The notes under the pieces are model-generated. The model was not told the origin of the DNA, searched no databases, and was given only the letters and a program-made list of their open reading frames with translations. A stretch of 64,000 bases of DNA from Syntrophaceae bacterium UBA6078 (GTDB lineage Bacteria > Desulfobacterota > Syntrophia > Syntrophales > UBA2210). Below are positions 33,772 to 43,157 of the stretch, in pieces (the first letter of the stretch is position 1; each line of letters begins with the position of its first letter). The position numbers and the translations under genes were made by a program. Where the stretch lies: assembly GCA_002428735.1 (NCBI GenBank), contig DIXO01000059.1, positions 85,543 through 149,542 on the forward strand, read 5' to 3'.

Positions 33772-33824
33772 AATGAGCTGGCATTTGTTTTGCCGGGTAG
33801 AATAGAATATCAAAATCTGATATT

Positions 33825-36800
33825 ATGGGAAAAATATATATGGCCGATACGGTGACAGTGGAACCACGACATATGGATCAGGGTGCCTCAAGATTTCTGT
33901 TTGACAAAGAAGACCACGCGCTCCTGGTGATCGTCAACGAGGTCTTGGGCCGTGACCGGTCGCGCGGACATCTGAAAAATCTTCTCAATCCCTACCTGCA
34001 TCCCCATGGAATCAAGGAAATGGCGGCGCCGAAAGAGCTGCGCATCGCCTATGCGGTTATCCATCTCCTCAACTCTCTCGAAGTAGGGAAGGCGAAAGAT
34101 CGTCTGGTGGCGCTCCGTTCCCTGCGGGAGGAGGTGCTGTACAGCTCCGAGAGTTTCCTTCGCAGGAACACGGCGAGGGTCCTGTTGCAGATCATGAAAA
34201 AACTGGTACAGGCCACGGGTGACTATCGCCGGCAATTGGAACTGGCTCATGATTTCCGCATGACCGCATCGGGGAAACCTCGCGTGGTGCGCGCACAGTT
34301 GCAACGGTATCACCTCCTTGAAATGCCGGAAGCATGGAATCAGATCGCTACCGACGATCATGTCCACGATGTCAATACCAAGGGGCGAAAATCCCCGACT
34401 CATCTGATCATGGACGCCTGGATCAAGGGGATCAGAAGGCTGAAGGTCATCTATTATAATTATGTAACCCCGCAGGTCGCCCGAGAACTTCTGGAGGCGG
34501 CCGCCATTATGGAAATGAGGGTCAGAATCGGCGTTGAGTTTTCGGCCAGATTTTACAATCGGTATGTCCAGTTCATATGGGCCCCGCGCGGACTTATCGA
34601 TGCTCAGGATTTTTTGAATTTTCTGCAGGACAGTGCCGTGGAATCCTTCATGACGGAAGGACGCCGGGTCTCGGAATATCAGCAGCGATATGTCATGACG
34701 GTTTTAGAACAGTTTAACGAACGGCACCGGCACGCCATACATCAAACCTATGGGTTTCTCCCTCCTTCCCTTGATCACGACGAATTTCTTTCTTTTGTGG
34801 GAGCCGGGCAGACCTCGCTCCTCCATCTGGCTGAATTTGCCTACACAAACATGCTGCCTGCCATGCGGGGCCATGTGGCGGACCTGTGGAAGAGGTGCGT
34901 CCACGCCGGCCCGGAAGAAGGTGAACGAATGAGAGCGGCTGTGGATGAATTCCACAGGCTGGATTCGGAAGCGATCGTGGAGCGCTACCTGCGTCCGGCA
35001 CAGAATCCCTCTGTCCCGGACCCCCATGTGCCGTCAGATGGAGAGGATGTTCCGTGGCTTTTGACTCTTACCCCGCGCGATCTTCTCGAACGGCTGGGTC
35101 GTCTGAACACCGGGTACAGTATCACCCTTCCCCTCGGCGGGCTGAGCGTCGAGGATGTCATCGAACTCCTCTACGAATGCCATGGTCAGATCACCCATCT
35201 GGAAGTGTTCAATCTCAAGGATTACGTGACCGGCACGGTAGTCCATGACGCCGCAATCAACGATCTGCAGAGGGCCATCAATGAGGACGACGTCATCGCC
35301 CTGAAGCGCATCATCCGCGAAGGAATAGAAAACGTCAGCGGTGTTGCCCCCACCAGAGTGGAGGCACTGACGAAGATACTCCATGATATAGCCACGTTCC
35401 GATCATACTATGAGGGAACGCTCCTCAAAAGCCGCGTGGGGAGCGATTCAAGCAGTCGATCGCACCGCCTGTACGGTATGGGGCTTGTCATACGCGATAC
35501 CCTTCCCCGCAGGGCGCAGCGCGAAATACGGAAGGGATCCTCCTCCCGTCTGATTCTTCCGCTGCGCACCTCCGTCTATCTGCGCGCGAGTTACCTGCCG
35601 CGCCCGAGTGCCGGAAAGGCGGCAAGCACCCTGTACCGTTTTGCGTCACATTTTCCCGGCCTGCGCTTTATCGGAAAGAGACGTGTGGAGGAGTGGGAGA
35701 TCGAACGGTATTCGACCACCCGTGTCGGTGTCGCCGGAAACGTCGTCGCCCTGGGAGGACAGGACGAGGGGAACGCCCCGGGACTTTTTCCGGAGACTCA
35801 GGATGTCCGGGAAACCGGGTCCGCGCTGTCGTGGCGATATCTCAACAGCACCCTGAAAAACTGGCTCAAGGTGCTGACCGGTTTTGTCCCGGCCTTTCTC
35901 ACCTTTTATCTGACCAAGGACTGGTGGCTCCTTGCATGGTTCGGGGCCGTTATCTGGTTCGGGATCACCGGGGCGCGCAATATCCTCCAATCCGTCCTGG
36001 GAAGCGGGGGTATCCGGCGGTCCCCTCTCTTGAAATGGAACGATTTTGTCAGATGGGATCGTCTGACCGATTCCCTTCTCTTTACAGGGTTTTCCGTTCC
36101 TCTCCTTGATTACATCGTTAAAACGCTCCTTCTCGACAGGCTGCTCGGGATCACAACAGCGACCGGCCCTGTCCTTCTCTACACAGTCATCGCCCTGGCG
36201 AACGGATTGTACCTGACGGGACATAATATCTTTCGCGGGCTGCCTCGGGGCGCTGCCTTCGCGAATCTTTTCAGGACGGTCCTTTCCATCCCTCTCGCCC
36301 TTCTCTTCAATGCGGCCGCGGGAAGCGTGCTTATGATGGCGAATGTGCCGCATGTCGAAGTCATTCTCCAGAAGTGGGCGGCCATTATCTCCAAAGCCGC
36401 GTCCGACTGCGTTGCCGGCCTGATAGAAGGGACGGCCGACCGGTACCAGAACATCCTGACCCGGATGTGGGATTACCGGAGCAAGCTGGCGCAGTTGTTC
36501 GGCACGTATGTGGAACTCGAACTGCTGTTGCCCGAGGCCGATGTCTGCTCCTTGATGGCAGCTCCCAAGAAATTTATACGCGTCGTCAGGGGAAAAGCAC
36601 GTAACCTGGAAAAGGTGGAAATTATCAACGCCCTCGATCTCTTATACTTCTGGATGTATCAGCCTCGCGCTGTGAGCGCGCTGCGCGCCGTGGCACGGAA
36701 GATGTCTGTCGATGAGCGCCGGATTTTCATCTGTTCCCAATTGGTCCTTGAACGGGAGCGGGAAATAACCCAGCTCTTCGTGGACGGGCTGGTGGGGAAG

Positions 36801-36890
36801 AATTTTTCGAAGGCCCTCTCCTTCTATCTCGATCGTTCAGGAGAATACCTGAAGGCGATTCAGGGCATGGAAAGGACAGAAAAGAGATGA
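33825..36890 (+). CDS. Large membrane protein with degenerate PHP-like domain, function unknown
   Basis: A 1021-residue protein. Residues 175-245 resemble a PHP phosphoesterase domain: DDHVHDVNTKGRKSPTHLI aligns with the DxHxH…SP motif, H179 and H181 are kept, and GVEFSA (236-241) matches GIEISA. The expected TDH is replaced by YNY, so catalysis is doubtful. The next 400 residues are helical and unassigned. From about residue 670 there are four to six transmembrane helices, then a soluble C-terminal tail. Its last four bases overlap the glycerophosphodiesterase start (ATGA), pointing to phosphoester or lipid metabolism. Start at 33825 or 33840. Confidence 0.8.
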   Translation: MGKIYMADTVTVEPRHMDQGASRFLFDKEDHALLVIVNEVLGRDRSRGHLKNLLNPYLHPHGIKEMAAPKELRIAYAVIHLLNSLEVGKAKDRLVALRSLREEVLYSSESFLRRNTARVLLQIMKKLVQATGDYRRQLELAHDFRMTASGKPRVVRAQLQRYHLLEMPEAWNQIATDDHVHDVNTKGRKSPTHLIMDAWIKGIRRLKVIYYNYVTPQVARELLEAAAIMEMRVRIGVEFSARFYNRYVQFIWAPRGLIDAQDFLNFLQDSAVESFMTEGRRVSEYQQRYVMTVLEQFNERHRHAIHQTYGFLPPSLDHDEFLSFVGAGQTSLLHLAEFAYTNMLPAMRGHVADLWKRCVHAGPEEGERMRAAVDEFHRLDSEAIVERYLRPAQNPSVPDPHVPSDGEDVPWLLTLTPRDLLERLGRLNTGYSITLPLGGLSVEDVIELLYECHGQITHLEVFNLKDYVTGTVVHDAAINDLQRAINEDDVIALKRIIREGIENVSGVAPTRVEALTKILHDIATFRSYYEGTLLKSRVGSDSSSRSHRLYGMGLVIRDTLPRRAQREIRKGSSSRLILPLRTSVYLRASYLPRPSAGKAASTLYRFASHFPGLRFIGKRRVEEWEIERYSTTRVGVAGNVVALGGQDEGNAPGLFPETQDVRETGSALSWRYLNSTLKNWLKVLTGFVPAFLTFYLTKDWWLLAWFGAVIWFGITGARNILQSVLGSGGIRRSPLLKWNDFVRWDRLTDSLLFTGFSVPLLDYIVKTLLLDRLLGITTATGPVLLYTVIALANGLYLTGHNIFRGLPRGAAFANLFRTVLSIPLALLFNAAAGSVLMMANVPHVEVILQKWAAIISKAASDCVAGLIEGTADRYQNILTRMWDYRSKLAQLFGTYVELELLLPEADVCSLMAAPKKFIRVVRGKARNLEKVEIINALDLLYFWMYQPRAVSALRAVARKMSVDERRIFICSQLVLEREREITQLFVDGLVGKNFSKALSFYLDRSGEYLKAIQGMERTEKR

Positions 36891-37705
36891 CGCTCATTAT
36901 AGCCCATCGCGGCGCGCGCAGCATTGCCCCGGAAAACACCATGGCGGCCGCTCGAGCGGCCATCGCCGCCGGCGCCGATCGCTGGGAGACGGATGTAACG
37001 GTGACAAAAGACGGCGAACTGGTGCTGCTCCACGATGCAACCCTCGCGCGTACCACCGATGCGCCGGACCGCTTCCCCGGGAGCGAACCGTGGAACAGCT
37101 GCGAATTCACCCAGGACGAGATCCGTTCGCTGGACGCCGGTTCCTGGTTCGCGCGGACCGATCCTTTCGGCCTGATCGCGGCGGGCGAGGTCGGGGAGGC
37201 AACATGGTCTGCCTACCGCGGCGAGAAGGTCCCCACGCTGGACGAAGTCCTCCGGTTTACCCGCGATAACGGATTCCCCGTCAATCTGGAGTTGAAGCGT
37301 CTTCCCCCGCCCCTCCGGGGATATCCCCTTGTTGATCGGGTCCTGGCGATGATCGATGTCCTGGAAGTGGACCACGGACTGGTGATTCTCTCTTCATTTC
37401 ACCACGAGTGGCTGCGCGAGATTCAACAACGCGCCCCCTCGATCCCGGTTCAAGCCCTGATCGGTGATTCTCAATCTGTACTCCCGGACTGGGAGACAGA
37501 TGTGGAATTTACGGCGTACAATGTACTGAGCGCCCTGATCAACGAAGACCAGATCCGCGATCTAGCCCGGCGGGGGATATCCGTGAATCTCTTCACCGTG
37601 AATACGGAGGAGGAAATGCTCCGGTTCGCGCGGGCGGGGGTGGCCGGGTTGTTCACGGATTTCCCGCAGCGGGCGGTCAAGCTGCTCCGAGAAACACAGG
37701 GATGA
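36887..37705 (+). CDS. Glycerophosphodiester phosphodiesterase
   Basis: A 272-residue GDPD-type TIM barrel. The catalytic start IIAHRGARSIAPENT (H7, R8, E16), the second histidine in LVLLHDATLARTT and the metal-binding VNLELKR are present; the C-terminus keeps FTVNTEEEM. No signal peptide, so it acts in the cytoplasm, releasing glycerol 3-phosphate from deacylated phospholipid diesters. glpABC begin 93 bp downstream and could oxidise that product. Its start overlaps the upstream membrane-protein stop by four bases. Confidence 0.94.
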   Translation: MTLIIAHRGARSIAPENTMAAARAAIAAGADRWETDVTVTKDGELVLLHDATLARTTDAPDRFPGSEPWNSCEFTQDEIRSLDAGSWFARTDPFGLIAAGEVGEATWSAYRGEKVPTLDEVLRFTRDNGFPVNLELKRLPPPLRGYPLVDRVLAMIDVLEVDHGLVILSSFHHEWLREIQQRAPSIPVQALIGDSQSVLPDWETDVEFTAYNVLSALINEDQIRDLARRGISVNLFTVNTEEEMLRFARAGVAGLFTDFPQRAVKLLRETQG

Positions 37706-37798
37706 CCGTTCACATCGTTTGAAGCGGCCCTTCCGGGCTTGCGCTGCTCCCGGTATTTTAGTAAGTAAAAAAACAGCATCGGGCAGTTTTCCTATGGG

Positions 37799-39310
37799 AT
37801 GATCCTTATGATACGAACGGATGTCATAATTATCGGCGGAGGCTCCACGGGATGCGGGATAGCGAGGGATCTCGCCCTGAGAGGAATAGATCACTGTCTG
37901 ATCGAGAAGGGGGATTTTGCCGCCGGGGCGACGGGCGCGTGCCACGGACTGCTTCACAGCGGTGGCCGGTACGCGGTGAACGATCCTGAAGCGGGGGCCG
38001 ACTGCATCGCCGAAAATACGATTCTGCAAAAGATCGGCAGAAAATGCGTGGAGCGAACAGGGGGGCTGTTTGTCCGTCTCCCCGGCGATTCGAAGCGATA
38101 CCGGGACACCTTTCTGAAAGCGTGTGACGCGATCGGAATCACCACCGAGGAGCTTTCTCCGAGCCGGGCTCTCGATCTCGTCCCGGCGCTCAACCCGTCC
38201 TTGGAGGAGGCGATCAGGGTTCCCGACTGTTCCATCGACCCCTTCAGATTGTGCATGCTCAACATCACCTCATCTCAGAAGCGGGGCGGCCTGGTTTTGA
38301 CCCATCACACCGTAACGGCCATTATCAAGGAACACGGAAGGTGTGTGGGGGTCACGGCCCGGGAAGAGATCACATCCGATGTCAAGGAAATCAGAGGAAA
38401 GATTATTATCAATGCCACGGGAGCGTGGGGGGATCGGGTGGCGCGCCTGGCCGGCGGCAGTGTGCCCATAACCCTTTCAAAGGGCAGTCTGGTTGTCACC
38501 AATCACCGGATCACCAATATGGTGGTCAACCGGCTGCGACCCGCGTCCGACGGCGATATTGTCGTCCCCAACGAGGCAGTCTGCCTTGCCGGAACAACCT
38601 CCATCCCTGTTACCGATCCCGACGGGATCGGCGTCGACCCGGGTGAGGTTGATATAATCGCCACCCAGGCGCAGGAAATGCTTCCCGATTTTGCTGCCAC
38701 GCGACTGATCAGGACCTACGCGGGAGTCCGGCCCTTATTACAGTCTGACGGCGAGAACGGGAGGTCCATATCCCGGGGTTTCCGGATCATAGACCACCGG
38801 GACGGGTTGTTCAGCATCGTGGGCGGCAAACTCACCACCTATCGGCTTATGGCGGAAAAGATGACCGACACCGTCATAGCCGTTTTCGGCCTGAAGAGAC
38901 CATGCCGGACGGCGGAGCTTCCTCTTGAAGGACAGGAGGAACTGAGCGGATATCCTCTTTCGAAACGGCTGAAAAGCCTGGAAGACATCGTGTGCGAATG
39001 CGAACTGGTGACGGCCGATGCCGTGGAGCGGGTGGCCGGTCAGGTCGGGACCCGTTATCTCGGAGACATCCAGCACCGCACGCGCCTGGGAATGGGTCCC
39101 TGTCAGGGCGGATTCTGCACTTACCGGGCGCTGGGGATCATGCAGGAAAAGGGAAAGATGACCCCTGAAGAATCGATGGGCATGCTCAGAGATTTCCTTC
39201 AGAGGAGGTTCAAGGGGATCAAGCCCGCCCTCTGGGGCGATCAGCTCCGCGAAGAGCAGCTGATAGAGAGCATCTACCTAGGTATCCTGAACATGGAGCA
39301 GGAACAATGA
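37799..39310 (+). CDS. glpA: Anaerobic glycerol-3-phosphate dehydrogenase subunit A
   Basis: A 503-residue FAD enzyme. The N-terminal IIIGGGSTGCGIARDLALRG binds FAD, followed by the GlpD/GlpA segment GACHGLLHSGGRYAV. A C-terminal BFD-like [2Fe-2S] domain carries CEC near residue 396 and GPCQGGFC. It oxidises glycerol 3-phosphate to dihydroxyacetone phosphate and passes electrons through GlpB and GlpC to the quinone pool. ATG at 37799 or 37808. Its stop overlaps the glpB start by four bases. Confidence 0.94.
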   Translation: MILMIRTDVIIIGGGSTGCGIARDLALRGIDHCLIEKGDFAAGATGACHGLLHSGGRYAVNDPEAGADCIAENTILQKIGRKCVERTGGLFVRLPGDSKRYRDTFLKACDAIGITTEELSPSRALDLVPALNPSLEEAIRVPDCSIDPFRLCMLNITSSQKRGGLVLTHHTVTAIIKEHGRCVGVTAREEITSDVKEIRGKIIINATGAWGDRVARLAGGSVPITLSKGSLVVTNHRITNMVVNRLRPASDGDIVVPNEAVCLAGTTSIPVTDPDGIGVDPGEVDIIATQAQEMLPDFAATRLIRTYAGVRPLLQSDGENGRSISRGFRIIDHRDGLFSIVGGKLTTYRLMAEKMTDTVIAVFGLKRPCRTAELPLEGQEELSGYPLSKRLKSLEDIVCECELVTADAVERVAGQVGTRYLGDIQHRTRLGMGPCQGGFCTYRALGIMQEKGKMTPEESMGMLRDFLQRRFKGIKPALWGDQLREEQLIESIYLGILNMEQEQ

Positions 39311-40509
39311 ACGCCACGTACGATGTCGTGATCATAGGCGGAGGCATATCGGGAATGATGGCGGCGATCACGCTGGTGGGGTGCGGGAAAAAGGTCGCGG
39401 TTGTTTCAAAAGGTGATCCTGTCTGCTGTTTTTCCACGGGGTGTGTCGACGTGCTCGCGGACGGTGAAAATCCCCTGAAAGGGATCGGTTCTTTGCCTGA
39501 GCACCACCCCTATCACCTTGTGGGCGATAAGGGCATCGCGGAGGCGCTGGGGCTGTTCAGGGGGATCATGTCCGCGGAGGGAATCCCCTATGTGGGAGAT
39601 GTTCATGCCAACAGAAGAGTGTTGACCTCGCTGGGCAGGTCCAAAGTGACCTGCCTTGTCCCCGAGACGATGGATTTCAGCGATATCGATCCCCATGAAT
39701 CTCTTCATATCCTGTCCTTTCACAAGATGAAGGATTTCTATCCCCAGTACATTACATCGCGGTACGCAAAGGCGGCATATTCAACATTTGACGCAGGTGT
39801 TACCACCACGGTGGGTATTGCCGAGCGCTTTGAAGACAGCGATTTTCTCGATACATTCACAACATGGATGCGGGGACTCGCCATACAAGAAGAAAGGATT
39901 GCCGTTCCGGCCGTTCTGGGAAGGGGCTCCTCCGGTGCGGTGTACCACCGGATAGGCGGCGAATGCGGCAGAACGGTCTTCGAGATTCCCACCCTTCCTC
40001 CCTCCATGCCGGGGCTGCGATTGTTCGGCGGCCTGAAAAACGCCTTCCTCCGGCGGAAAGGAGACTTGTACTGGGGGAGGGGGATATACAGCGTGGAAAA
40101 GCTCGGCAACCAAATCGAGGCCGTCACCCTCACAGGTCCGGGCAGGAGCACGCGCGTGGAGGGGAAGGCTTTTATCCTTGCTACCGGATCATTTGTCAGC
40201 GGCGGCCTTCAGGCATCGAGAGATGCCGTCATGGAGACCGTATTCAATCTGCCCTCCTATCTCCCCCCCGGTACACGGGATGCCTGGTTCCAGGATGATT
40301 TCTTTGCCGTCGGGCATGAGATAGAGAAAGCAGGGATACGGGTGGACGCATCGTTCAGGCCGCTCGGTACGGAGATTGAAAACCTGTATGTGTGCGGGAG
40401 CATCCTGGCCTTTTCGGAGGTGATGAAATACCGGTGCGGCCACGGCATGGCCATTGCCACGGGAGTAGCGGCCGCGAAAGCGTGTATGGGGGCGTACAGT
40501 GGCATTTGA
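39307..40509 (+). CDS. glpB: Anaerobic glycerol-3-phosphate dehydrogenase subunit B
   Basis: A 400-residue flavoprotein. A single N-terminal dinucleotide motif (VVIIGGGISGMMAAITL) and a C-terminal VCGSILAFSEVMKYRCGHGMAIATG identify GlpB, the middle subunit linking GlpA to the membrane partner. It overlaps glpA by four bases and glpC by 11, so the three are translated together. Confidence 0.92.
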   Translation: MNATYDVVIIGGGISGMMAAITLVGCGKKVAVVSKGDPVCCFSTGCVDVLADGENPLKGIGSLPEHHPYHLVGDKGIAEALGLFRGIMSAEGIPYVGDVHANRRVLTSLGRSKVTCLVPETMDFSDIDPHESLHILSFHKMKDFYPQYITSRYAKAAYSTFDAGVTTTVGIAERFEDSDFLDTFTTWMRGLAIQEERIAVPAVLGRGSSGAVYHRIGGECGRTVFEIPTLPPSMPGLRLFGGLKNAFLRRKGDLYWGRGIYSVEKLGNQIEAVTLTGPGRSTRVEGKAFILATGSFVSGGLQASRDAVMETVFNLPSYLPPGTRDAWFQDDFFAVGHEIEKAGIRVDASFRPLGTEIENLYVCGSILAFSEVMKYRCGHGMAIATGVAAAKACMGAYSGI

Positions 40510-41698
40510 TTTTCAGCATTGCATACGATGCACCGTCTGCGTGGCAAACTGCCCCGTATTCAAGGTGGATCCGGCGTTCCCCGGTCCCAAACAGTCCGGT
40601 CCCGACGCCGAGCGGTTTCGTTCGGATGACGAGCCATCCATTGACCGCTGGATACGCCTCTGCAGCCAGTGCAAGCGATGCGAGGTAGCCTGCCCGTACG
40701 GAGTGAATCCCGCTGAAATCATTCTCAGAGAGCAAACGCGATATGGCGAACGGCATTTCAGACCGTTTGCCCAGAGGCTGTTCGCCCATACGTATTGGGT
40801 GGGGATCGTCAGCTCCCTTTTCGCGCCCGTGGTCAATCTGCTGACCCCGAGAACATTCGTCAAAAAGGTGCTGTCGCTGTTCGGCCTATCGATCGCCATC
40901 CCCTTCCCCCTCTATTATTTTCATACCATGGACAGAAGCTGGAGATGGAAGGGGAGCCGTAATAGTCGCAAGAAGGCAGTTTTTTTCTACGGGTGTTTTA
41001 TCAACTACAATCGCCCCGATATCGGCCGAGGGGTGCGCGATCTCCTCGCATCGCTCGGCGTCCGGGTCGTTATCCCCCGGCAGGTCTGCTGCGGTCTCCC
41101 TGCCCTGGGCAATGGAGACCTGGAGACCGCCAGAAAGTTTGCACGGAAGAATGCCCGCATCCTCGCCGGGTATATCGACAAGGGCTTCGATGTGATCTAT
41201 ACGTGCACCTCTTGCGGCCTCTCCCTCACGCGGGACTATCCGGGCATCCTCGATATCGCTGACGGCAAAAAGGTGGCGGAAAACAGCTACAACCTCCACG
41301 AATATATCCTGAAGCTCATGGACGAGGAGTATATCAGGCCGGTATTCGATCCGCTGCGACGGCGAGTCGCGTATCATATTCCCTGTCACCTGCGAGCCTT
41401 GGGGATCGGATACCCCGCCGCCCGTCTTTTCGAAAAGATCCCCGGCCTTGAGGTGCATATCCTGGAGGACAACTGCTGTGGTCTTGCCGGAAGCTACGGA
41501 TTTAAAAAACGCAATGAACATACCTCGACGACACTGGGGGCCGACGCGGCGCGGGCGATCAAAGCCGTCGATCCAGATATCCTGGTGACGGATTGCGGGG
41601 CGTGCAAGATGCAGCTGGGATATTTTTCCGGTATCTCCGCCTGTGACCCCTCGGAGATACTCAAAGAATCCCTGAAAGTCACAGATCCCGGCATCTGA
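40499..41698 (+). CDS. glpC: Anaerobic glycerol-3-phosphate dehydrogenase subunit C
   Basis: A 399-residue iron-sulfur protein. Two ferredoxin-type [4Fe-4S] motifs lie near the N-terminus (HCIRCTVCVANCP and CSQCKRCEVACP). Two cysteine-rich CCG domains follow (CCGLPALGNGD and NCCGLAGSYGFKK), as in heterodisulfide-reductase-type electron carriers. It delivers electrons from GlpAB to the quinone pool, peripherally attached to the inner membrane. The GTG start lies inside the end of glpB. Confidence 0.93.
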   Translation: MAFDFQHCIRCTVCVANCPVFKVDPAFPGPKQSGPDAERFRSDDEPSIDRWIRLCSQCKRCEVACPYGVNPAEIILREQTRYGERHFRPFAQRLFAHTYWVGIVSSLFAPVVNLLTPRTFVKKVLSLFGLSIAIPFPLYYFHTMDRSWRWKGSRNSRKKAVFFYGCFINYNRPDIGRGVRDLLASLGVRVVIPRQVCCGLPALGNGDLETARKFARKNARILAGYIDKGFDVIYTCTSCGLSLTRDYPGILDIADGKKVAENSYNLHEYILKLMDEEYIRPVFDPLRRRVAYHIPCHLRALGIGYPAARLFEKIPGLEVHILEDNCCGLAGSYGFKKRNEHTSTTLGADAARAIKAVDPDILVTDCGACKMQLGYFSGISACDPSEILKESLKVTDPGI

Positions 41699-41719
41699 CG
41701 CCGCGCCTCTTTAAAAACA

Positions 41720-41748
41720 TTGACATCCCGCGACTGAACTTTTAGAAT
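41720..41748 (+). promoter_or_regulatory. Sigma-70-type promoter for the crotonase gene
   Basis: TTGACA (41720-41725), exactly 17 bp, then TAGAAT (41743-41748). The gene start is at 41840 with AGGAG, so the crotonase is transcribed separately from glpABC. Confidence 0.75.
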
Positions 41749-41839
41749 CCCCCGTACTTATCAGGAACAATGACAGGTCATGGGGGCATGCACCCCTGCC
41801 GGACGCAATATCAAATCCATCAGAAAAGGAGTATCGGAG

Positions 41840-42622
41840 ATGTCGTACACGTATGTTTTGCTGGAGAGGGAAGAGGGCATCGGCGTTCTTACCATCAATC
41901 GTCCCGAAGCCCTGAACGCCCTGGATGTGAATGTCCTGGAGAATCTCAAGCAGGCGATCGCCGATATCGCCGGCGATGATGAAATTCAGGTGTTGATCAT
42001 CACCGGGGCGGGAGAAAAATCCTTTGTCGCCGGGGCGGATATCAAGTTCATGCAGCCCCTCACCCCCGTGGAGGGAAGGGCGTTCGGCATGGTGGGCCAA
42101 CGGGTTTTCCGGGAGATCGAAAAACTGGAAAAACCGGTCATCGCCGCCGTTAACGGATTCTGTCTGGGTGGAGGATGCGAGCTTGCCATGGCGGCCGATA
42201 TCAGGCTTGCGTCGGAAAAAGCCAAATTCGGGCAGCCCGAGGTGGGGCTCGGGATCACGCCCGGACACGGTGGAACACAGCGCCTCCCCCGGTTGGTTGG
42301 CGAAGGAAGGGCCATGGAACTCTGCCTGACGGGGGGCATGATAGACGCCCAGGAAGCGTATCGTATCGGGCTTGTCAACCATGTGCATCCGGCGGAGGAA
42401 CTGATGAATGCGGCCAGAGAGATGGCTCGGCGCATCGCGAAAAATGCCCCCGTAGCCGTCAGAAACTCAAAGGTTGCGATCAACCGGGGCATACAGGTCG
42501 ATATCGACACGGCAATGGCGATAGAGGCCGATCTTTTTGGTCTCTGTTTTTCAACAGCAGATCAGAAAGAAGGAATGGACGCCTTTGTCAATAAGCGGAA
42601 GGCTGCTTTCCAGGGAAAGTAA
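41840..42622 (+). CDS. Enoyl-CoA hydratase/isomerase (crotonase)
   Basis: A 260-residue crotonase. The oxyanion-hole segments SFVAGADIKFM (61-71) and NGFCLGGGCELAMAAD are present, as are both catalytic glutamates, E114 in GGGCE and E134 in GQPEVGLG, matching rat Glu144 and Glu164. It should hydrate 2-enoyl-CoA such as crotonyl-CoA. ATG at 41840 has AGGAG nine bases upstream; upstream in-frame sequence (from 41780) is not homologous. It has its own promoter at 41720. The next gene is on the other strand. Confidence 0.94.
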   Translation: MSYTYVLLEREEGIGVLTINRPEALNALDVNVLENLKQAIADIAGDDEIQVLIITGAGEKSFVAGADIKFMQPLTPVEGRAFGMVGQRVFREIEKLEKPVIAAVNGFCLGGGCELAMAADIRLASEKAKFGQPEVGLGITPGHGGTQRLPRLVGEGRAMELCLTGGMIDAQEAYRIGLVNHVHPAEELMNAAREMARRIAKNAPVAVRNSKVAINRGIQVDIDTAMAIEADLFGLCFSTADQKEGMDAFVNKRKAAFQGK

Positions 42623-42691
42623 CGGCCGGATCGTACAACGGGTCCATTGTGTCACAACGAAAAAGCCGGACATACTCTGCGGAAGATCACT

Positions 42692-43147
42692 CTATCCGTC
42701 CTTTTTCCCCCAGTCGTAGGGGATATCGTTGTCATGGGGATGGACGCGGAACTCGTCAGGCTGGGCATAGTCGTATACTTCCGTGGGAGTATTGATAACA
42801 ATGGCCTCGTCCGGCGAAACGCACTTGAATCCATGATAGACATACCGGGGGATGTGCACGAGGATCGGGTTGTGCTCTCCGGCGAAAAATTCGTTGACCT
42901 CACGGTATGTGGGAGAATCCTCCCGCCCGTCATACAGGACAACCTTCATGGTCCCTTTTACCACGGCCATGTTGTCGTCCTGTTTTTTGTGGTAATGCCA
43001 CCCCTTGACCACGCCCGGGTAGGCGGTTGTCATGTAGACCTGACCGAATCCGGAAAACAATTCATCGTCGCGGCGGAATATCTCCATCAAGCGCCCGCGC
43101 TCATCGGGAATGACCTTCAGCTTTTTGATCGCTACGCCCTCTATCAT
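42692..43147 (-). CDS. dTDP-4-dehydrorhamnose 3,5-epimerase-like cupin
   Basis: A 151-residue RmlC-type cupin, shorter than the usual 180 residues. The catalytic region is VVKGWHYHKKQDDNMAVVKG, followed by HIPRYVYHGFKCVSPDEAIV. Such short forms act as 3,5- or 3,4-(keto)isomerases of nucleotide sugars, so the exact product may not be dTDP-rhamnose. ATG at 43147 follows AGGAGGAGG. It is 10 bp downstream of the nucleotidyltransferase gene and clearly its operon partner. Confidence 0.85.
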   Translation of the reverse strand: MIEGVAIKKLKVIPDERGRLMEIFRRDDELFSGFGQVYMTTAYPGVVKGWHYHKKQDDNMAVVKGTMKVVLYDGREDSPTYREVNEFFAGEHNPILVHIPRYVYHGFKCVSPDEAIVINTPTEVYDYAQPDEFRVHPHDNDIPYDWGKKDG

Positions 43148-43157
43148 GTCCTCCTCC

